Source: JAAYJS01 sp964346185
Lineage (GTDB): Bacteria > Bacillota > Clostridia > Eubacteriales > Eubacteriaceae
NCBI GenBank assembly: GCA_964346185.1
Contig: CAYFTR010000043.1
Location: 1 to 7,057 of the forward strand
DNA: 7,057 nucleotides
Reading direction: 5' to 3'
The notes beneath the pieces are model-generated. The model saw only the letters and a program-made list of their open reading frames with translations, was not told the origin of the DNA and did not search any database. The position numbers and the translations under genes are program-made. Within the stretch, counting starts at the first letter, position 1, and each line of letters starts with the position of its first letter. Positions 4,634-7,057 of the stretch are shown one piece after another.

Positions 4634-5911
4634 ATGGCTTATCAGGATTTAAACGCGGAAAAAGTAAAAACCTATCTGTTGGAAGAGACCGATATTTTCG
4701 ATAAAAACGCCTGTCTTCAGGTGTATGAAATTGGTGACGGCGAAGAGGACGGCGACGGTTACGTCAACTTTTTGTACCGGGCATGGGATGAAAAGGGCAA
4801 ATCCGTCATTCTTAAACAGGCAAAATCCTATTGCCGTGCTTTCGAGGAGGGGACGGGGCCCTTTGTTCGGGAACGCAACCTGTTGGAAGCCCGAAACATG
4901 AAAATTCGTCATGCCATCAATCCTCGTTGGATTCCCGAAATTTACCACATCGATCGTCAAAATCACCTCTATATTTGTGAAGATAAAAAAGACTATAAAG
5001 TCTTACGTTTCGAATTGATGCGTGGAATGCCCTTACCGGATATCGCAGAGCAATTGGGTACTTTTTTAGCACGTAATCATTTTTATACGTCGGAGTATTA
5101 CCTGGACGCTACCCTGTTTAAGCAGCTGCAAACCACCTTTATGAATTCGCAAATGCGTTTGGTGTTCGAATACGCATTGTTTTTACCGGACTCGATTGTT
5201 GACACCGAAGGTGTCCGTTTTCTGAACAGCCATCCGGAACGTATTGCGATGGGACAGGCACCCTGGCAAAGCGAAGCACTACAGGTAGAGCTTTTAAAAT
5301 TGCGTCAATTGCACATGCACTGTGCCCAATGTCTGGTACACGGCGATTTACATACCTCCAACGTATTGGTAGGCGACGACATGGCAATTATTGATATGGA
5401 ATACGCCTACATGGGTCCCTTTTCTTCGGACATGGGCTATTTGATCGGGTCTTATTTCTACGAATACCTCCGTTGGTTTTATTTGGAAGAAACCCACGGG
5501 AAAGATTTTTGTGCCGCCTACCGTCAAAAAGTATTGTCGGATATTCGCGGGATCATTGATACTTACAGTGAAGTGTTTTGCAAAGCATGGGATAAAGACG
5601 CTAAACCCATGTATCGAGAACACATCGGTTTAAGAGATTGGGTGATGGCCAACTTTATGTCGGAAACGGTAGGGTATATCGGTTGTCAAATTATATCCCG
5701 TGTAGGCGGTTTGGTTCCCTTACCGGATTTTGACACCTTACCGAAAGAGCAGGATCGTCTGGACGCCAGCCGATTGTCGTTAAATATTGCTTATTATCTT
5801 ATTTTGAATCGGGCGGAGATTGGTACCTCCGGGCAACTGACCAATGTCTTTGAAACCATGGCACACCACTACCGAAATGTTAAAGAAACGGTGATGGGCG
5901 CATTCCGTTAA
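4634..5911 (+). CDS. mtnK: S-methyl-5-thioribose kinase homologue (MtnK family, divergent)
   Basis: Predicted to phosphorylate methylthioribose at C1 with ATP in methionine salvage; aminoglycoside-phosphotransferase/protein-kinase-like fold. At 425 residues it is slightly longer than B. subtilis MtnK (397). Visible features in order: EIGDG nucleotide loop (residues 32-36), catalytic-lobe lysine in ILKQA (K61), HGDLHTSN catalytic loop (H236, D238), IDMEYAYMGP metal-binding loop (D254, E256), then GYIGCQIISRVGGL (R356), which aligns with the MtnK GCELIRR segment. Differences from typical MtnK: the glycine loop has extra acidic residues (EEDGDG), IDPEF is IDMEY, and the usual Arg-Arg is Ser-Arg, so substrate specificity may have shifted. 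ATG 4634 is chosen because GGAGG (4623-4627) is six bases upstream; the frame is open back to TTG 4508, but that extension holds the promoter. No mtnA or other salvage gene is in view. It is convergent with the next gene. Confidence 0.75.
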   Translation: MAYQDLNAEKVKTYLLEETDIFDKNACLQVYEIGDGEEDGDGYVNFLYRAWDEKGKSVILKQAKSYCRAFEEGTGPFVRERNLLEARNMKIRHAINPRWIPEIYHIDRQNHLYICEDKKDYKVLRFELMRGMPLPDIAEQLGTFLARNHFYTSEYYLDATLFKQLQTTFMNSQMRLVFEYALFLPDSIVDTEGVRFLNSHPERIAMGQAPWQSEALQVELLKLRQLHMHCAQCLVHGDLHTSNVLVGDDMAIIDMEYAYMGPFSSDMGYLIGSYFYEYLRWFYLEETHGKDFCAAYRQKVLSDIRGIIDTYSEVFCKAWDKDAKPMYREHIGLRDWVMANFMSETVGYIGCQIISRVGGLVPLPDFDTLPKEQDRLDASRLSLNIAYYLILNRAEIGTSGQLTNVFETMAHHYRNVKETVMGAFR

Positions 5912-5947
5912 TCGGCGACAATGTTCGCTCAACCGTCAATAACAATT

Positions 5948-5994
5948 AATAAAACACCCCCGTCGACAGCTGTCGACGGGGGTGTTTTATTTTT
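5948..5994. terminator. Bidirectional terminator built on a 44-base perfect palindrome
   Basis: Bases 5948-5991 are an exact palindrome centred between 5969 and 5970, with a core of five C, GTCGACAG and its mirror, and A/T-rich ends. RNA from either strand folds into a stem of about 20 pairs ending in a U-rich run (TTTTATTTTT on the +, TTTTATTAATTG on the -). It lies between the convergent kinase gene and the - strand membrane protein gene, ending both. Confidence 0.9.
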
Positions 5995-6026
5995 AAATGA
6001 AAAATAAATTAATTAAATTTCTTTTT

Positions 6027-7057
6027 TTATTTTTTGGTATTTACTTCATCTGAAGGTTTATAAGCAAAGAGGTTTTTGACCCGTGCCATTAAGTTGGAAG
6101 CGGATATTAAAAACAGAGGGATAACAATAAACCAACCTAATTGGAAAACGGTAAAGTTGCTGTTATAAATAAAAAAGTTAACCAAACCGCCGATCAAGTA
6201 AGCGGCCATTACCACCAGTGCCACGATAAGGGTTTTGGTAAAGGACAGGTTGACGGTTAATAAACTCATCACACCCAGGGCAATCACCGCACCGTAATCC
6301 ACAATGGTCAATTGACCGTTCAAAAAGATGAGCTGTACACCAAAGGCAATCACCGCCGCAATAAAAAATAAAAGCGAATTGCGGATAGAGGTGATCAGGG
6401 GAAACCCTTGTTGGGGAGCCGGGCTTGTCCCGGGGGTTATGGCGATATCGGTTTGGGGTGTTTGCGTGTGTTCCTGAAATTGAAGAGGTTCATCATCAAA
6501 GACTTCCAGGGGAATGGTATCCGAATCGTTGATATCCGGAATGACGATATCTTTAATATCCGGAATAACGGTGGTGGGGTCTTCAACGACACTGTCTTCT
6601 TTTTCTTCTTCTTTGAAAGTGTCTAAAAATTCCGTAACGGTCGGGTCGGTTGCGAGTTCTTCCAAGGCGGGGTGTTCGTCGGACGCAGTGCCTTCGGTAA
6701 AGGAAACCGGTTGCCCGGGTTGGGTGTGTTCAAAAGACTCCGCCTTGAGGTCGAGCTTGTCCTCGTCGGTTGCTGTTTGAGCCAACCGTTCTTTTTCAAG
6801 TTGTAACTCCTCGTCAATTAAACGATCTCTTTCCGACTGTTGGGATTTTTCGGAGGCAATGGCGGCAAGCCGTAATTGTTCGGCATGGAGTTCGTCGGCA
6901 ATCAGTCGTTCTTTTTCCCGTTGTTTTTCTTCGGCGAGTCGTTCTTCTTCCGCAAGCCTTGCTTCTTCGGCGAGTCGTTCTTCTTCCCGCCGTTTTTCTT
7001 CTGCAAGCCTTGCTTCTTCAGCGAGCCGTTCTTCTTCCCGCCGTTTTTCTTCCGCAA
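6027..7057 (-). CDS. Repeat-rich charged helix protein with acidic linker and four membrane segments; N-terminus outside the window
   Basis: I do not recognise the family. The frame is open from the right edge of the window to TAA (6027-6029), 342 visible codons, so the start is missing. Reading N to C: about 90 residues (7057 to about 6785) are almost only E, R, A, L, K and Q, with units such as RLAEEARLAEEKRREEE, predicting a long continuous charged helix or coiled coil. Next comes an acidic, proline- and threonine-containing linker (about 6785-6400) with a short VIPDI repeat (14 of 15 bases repeated, 24 bases apart near 6532 and 6556). Last are four hydrophobic segments (roughly 6380-6085): SLLFFIAAVIAFGVQLIFL, DYGAVIALGVMSLLTVNL, TLIVALVVMAAYLIGGLV and GWFIVIPLFLISA, ending in a short basic cytoplasmic-type tail. 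It is probably a membrane protein with a long soluble extension. A TTG at 6785 is an internal Leu codon, not a start. Confidence 0.75.
   Translation of the reverse strand, partial: AEEKRREEERLAEEARLAEEKRREEERLAEEARLAEEERLAEEKQREKERLIADELHAEQLRLAAIASEKSQQSERDRLIDEELQLEKERLAQTATDEDKLDLKAESFEHTQPGQPVSFTEGTASDEHPALEELATDPTVTEFLDTFKEEEKEDSVVEDPTTVIPDIKDIVIPDINDSDTIPLEVFDDEPLQFQEHTQTPQTDIAITPGTSPAPQQGFPLITSIRNSLLFFIAAVIAFGVQLIFLNGQLTIVDYGAVIALGVMSLLTVNLSFTKTLIVALVVMAAYLIGGLVNFFIYNSNFTVFQLGWFIVIPLFLISASNLMARVKNLFAYKPSDEVNTKK
6940..7057 (-). repeat. 51-base tandem repeat coding 17-residue charged helix units
   Basis: Bases 6940-6990 and 6991-7041 match at 47 of 51 positions, and a third copy begins at 7042 and runs off the window. 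Differences fall mostly at third codon positions, so the peptide is kept nearly unchanged (RREEERLAEEARLAEEK with one K/E change). Upstream in the protein-coding sense the array may continue outside the window. Before 6940 the units decay into shorter RLAEE-type repeats with 36-base spacing. Confidence 0.85.

Noticed and set aside
6783..6785. TTG at 6785 as the start of the last - strand gene
   Set aside because: The same frame stays open with matching charged-helix repeats to the window edge, so this is an internal leucine codon.
6889..7057. CRISPR-like or intergenic repeat array
   Set aside because: Repeats are contiguous, multiples of three, lack unique spacers and keep a single open frame, so they are coding repeats.

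Overview
The window looks like chromosomal DNA of a low-to-moderate G+C Gram-positive bacterium (Bacillota). The signs are strong AAGGAG/GGAGG ribosome-binding sites, AT-rich TATAAT promoters, hairpin-plus-T-run terminators, and proteins closest in motif content to the Firmicute/Thermotoga DAHP synthase, prephenate dehydrogenase, TatD, NagD-type HAD phosphatase and MtnK families. I cannot name the genus. I see no mobile element, tRNA, rRNA or CRISPR array.

Bases 1-2945 (+ strand) are an aromatic amino acid unit. A TATAAT box at 8-13 precedes a small unlisted ORF at 38-157. It encodes a 39-residue peptide in which every second residue from 7 to 19 is aromatic (F, F, Y, Y, Y, Y, Y). This is followed by a strong stem-loop with a UACG tetraloop, an intrinsic terminator (180-204), a second short hairpin (208-222), and then aroF-tyrA-tatD. 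The layout is that of transcription attenuation by a Phe/Tyr-rich leader peptide, controlling DAHP synthase (first step of the shikimate pathway) and prephenate dehydrogenase (tyrosine branch). aroF and tyrA overlap by ATGA; tatD follows 10 bases after tyrA. The DAHP synthase also carries the N-terminal regulatory domain known from Thermotoga-type enzymes, so control at both expression and enzyme level is likely.

Bases 2946-3540 hold a small membrane-anchored protein of unknown function on the - strand (2981-3373). Its 3' end overlaps its own terminator hairpin, and an 11-bp inverted repeat (3390-3425) lies just upstream of its start. Divergent from it, a clear promoter (3499-3527) drives a NagD-like HAD phosphatase (3555-4373), which ends in a strong terminator (4382-4412).

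Bases 4413-4633 are non-coding. They contain a long imperfect stem (4448-4508) of unknown role and a probable promoter (4542-4569). A divergent methylthioribose kinase homologue follows (4634-5911), with no other methionine-salvage gene in view. It converges on a - strand gene across a 44-base perfect palindrome that should terminate transcription both ways.

The last gene (6027-7057, - strand) is cut by the window edge. It encodes a protein with a long charged E/R/A/L/K helix made of 51-base tandem repeats, an acidic linker and four C-terminal membrane segments. Its function is unknown.
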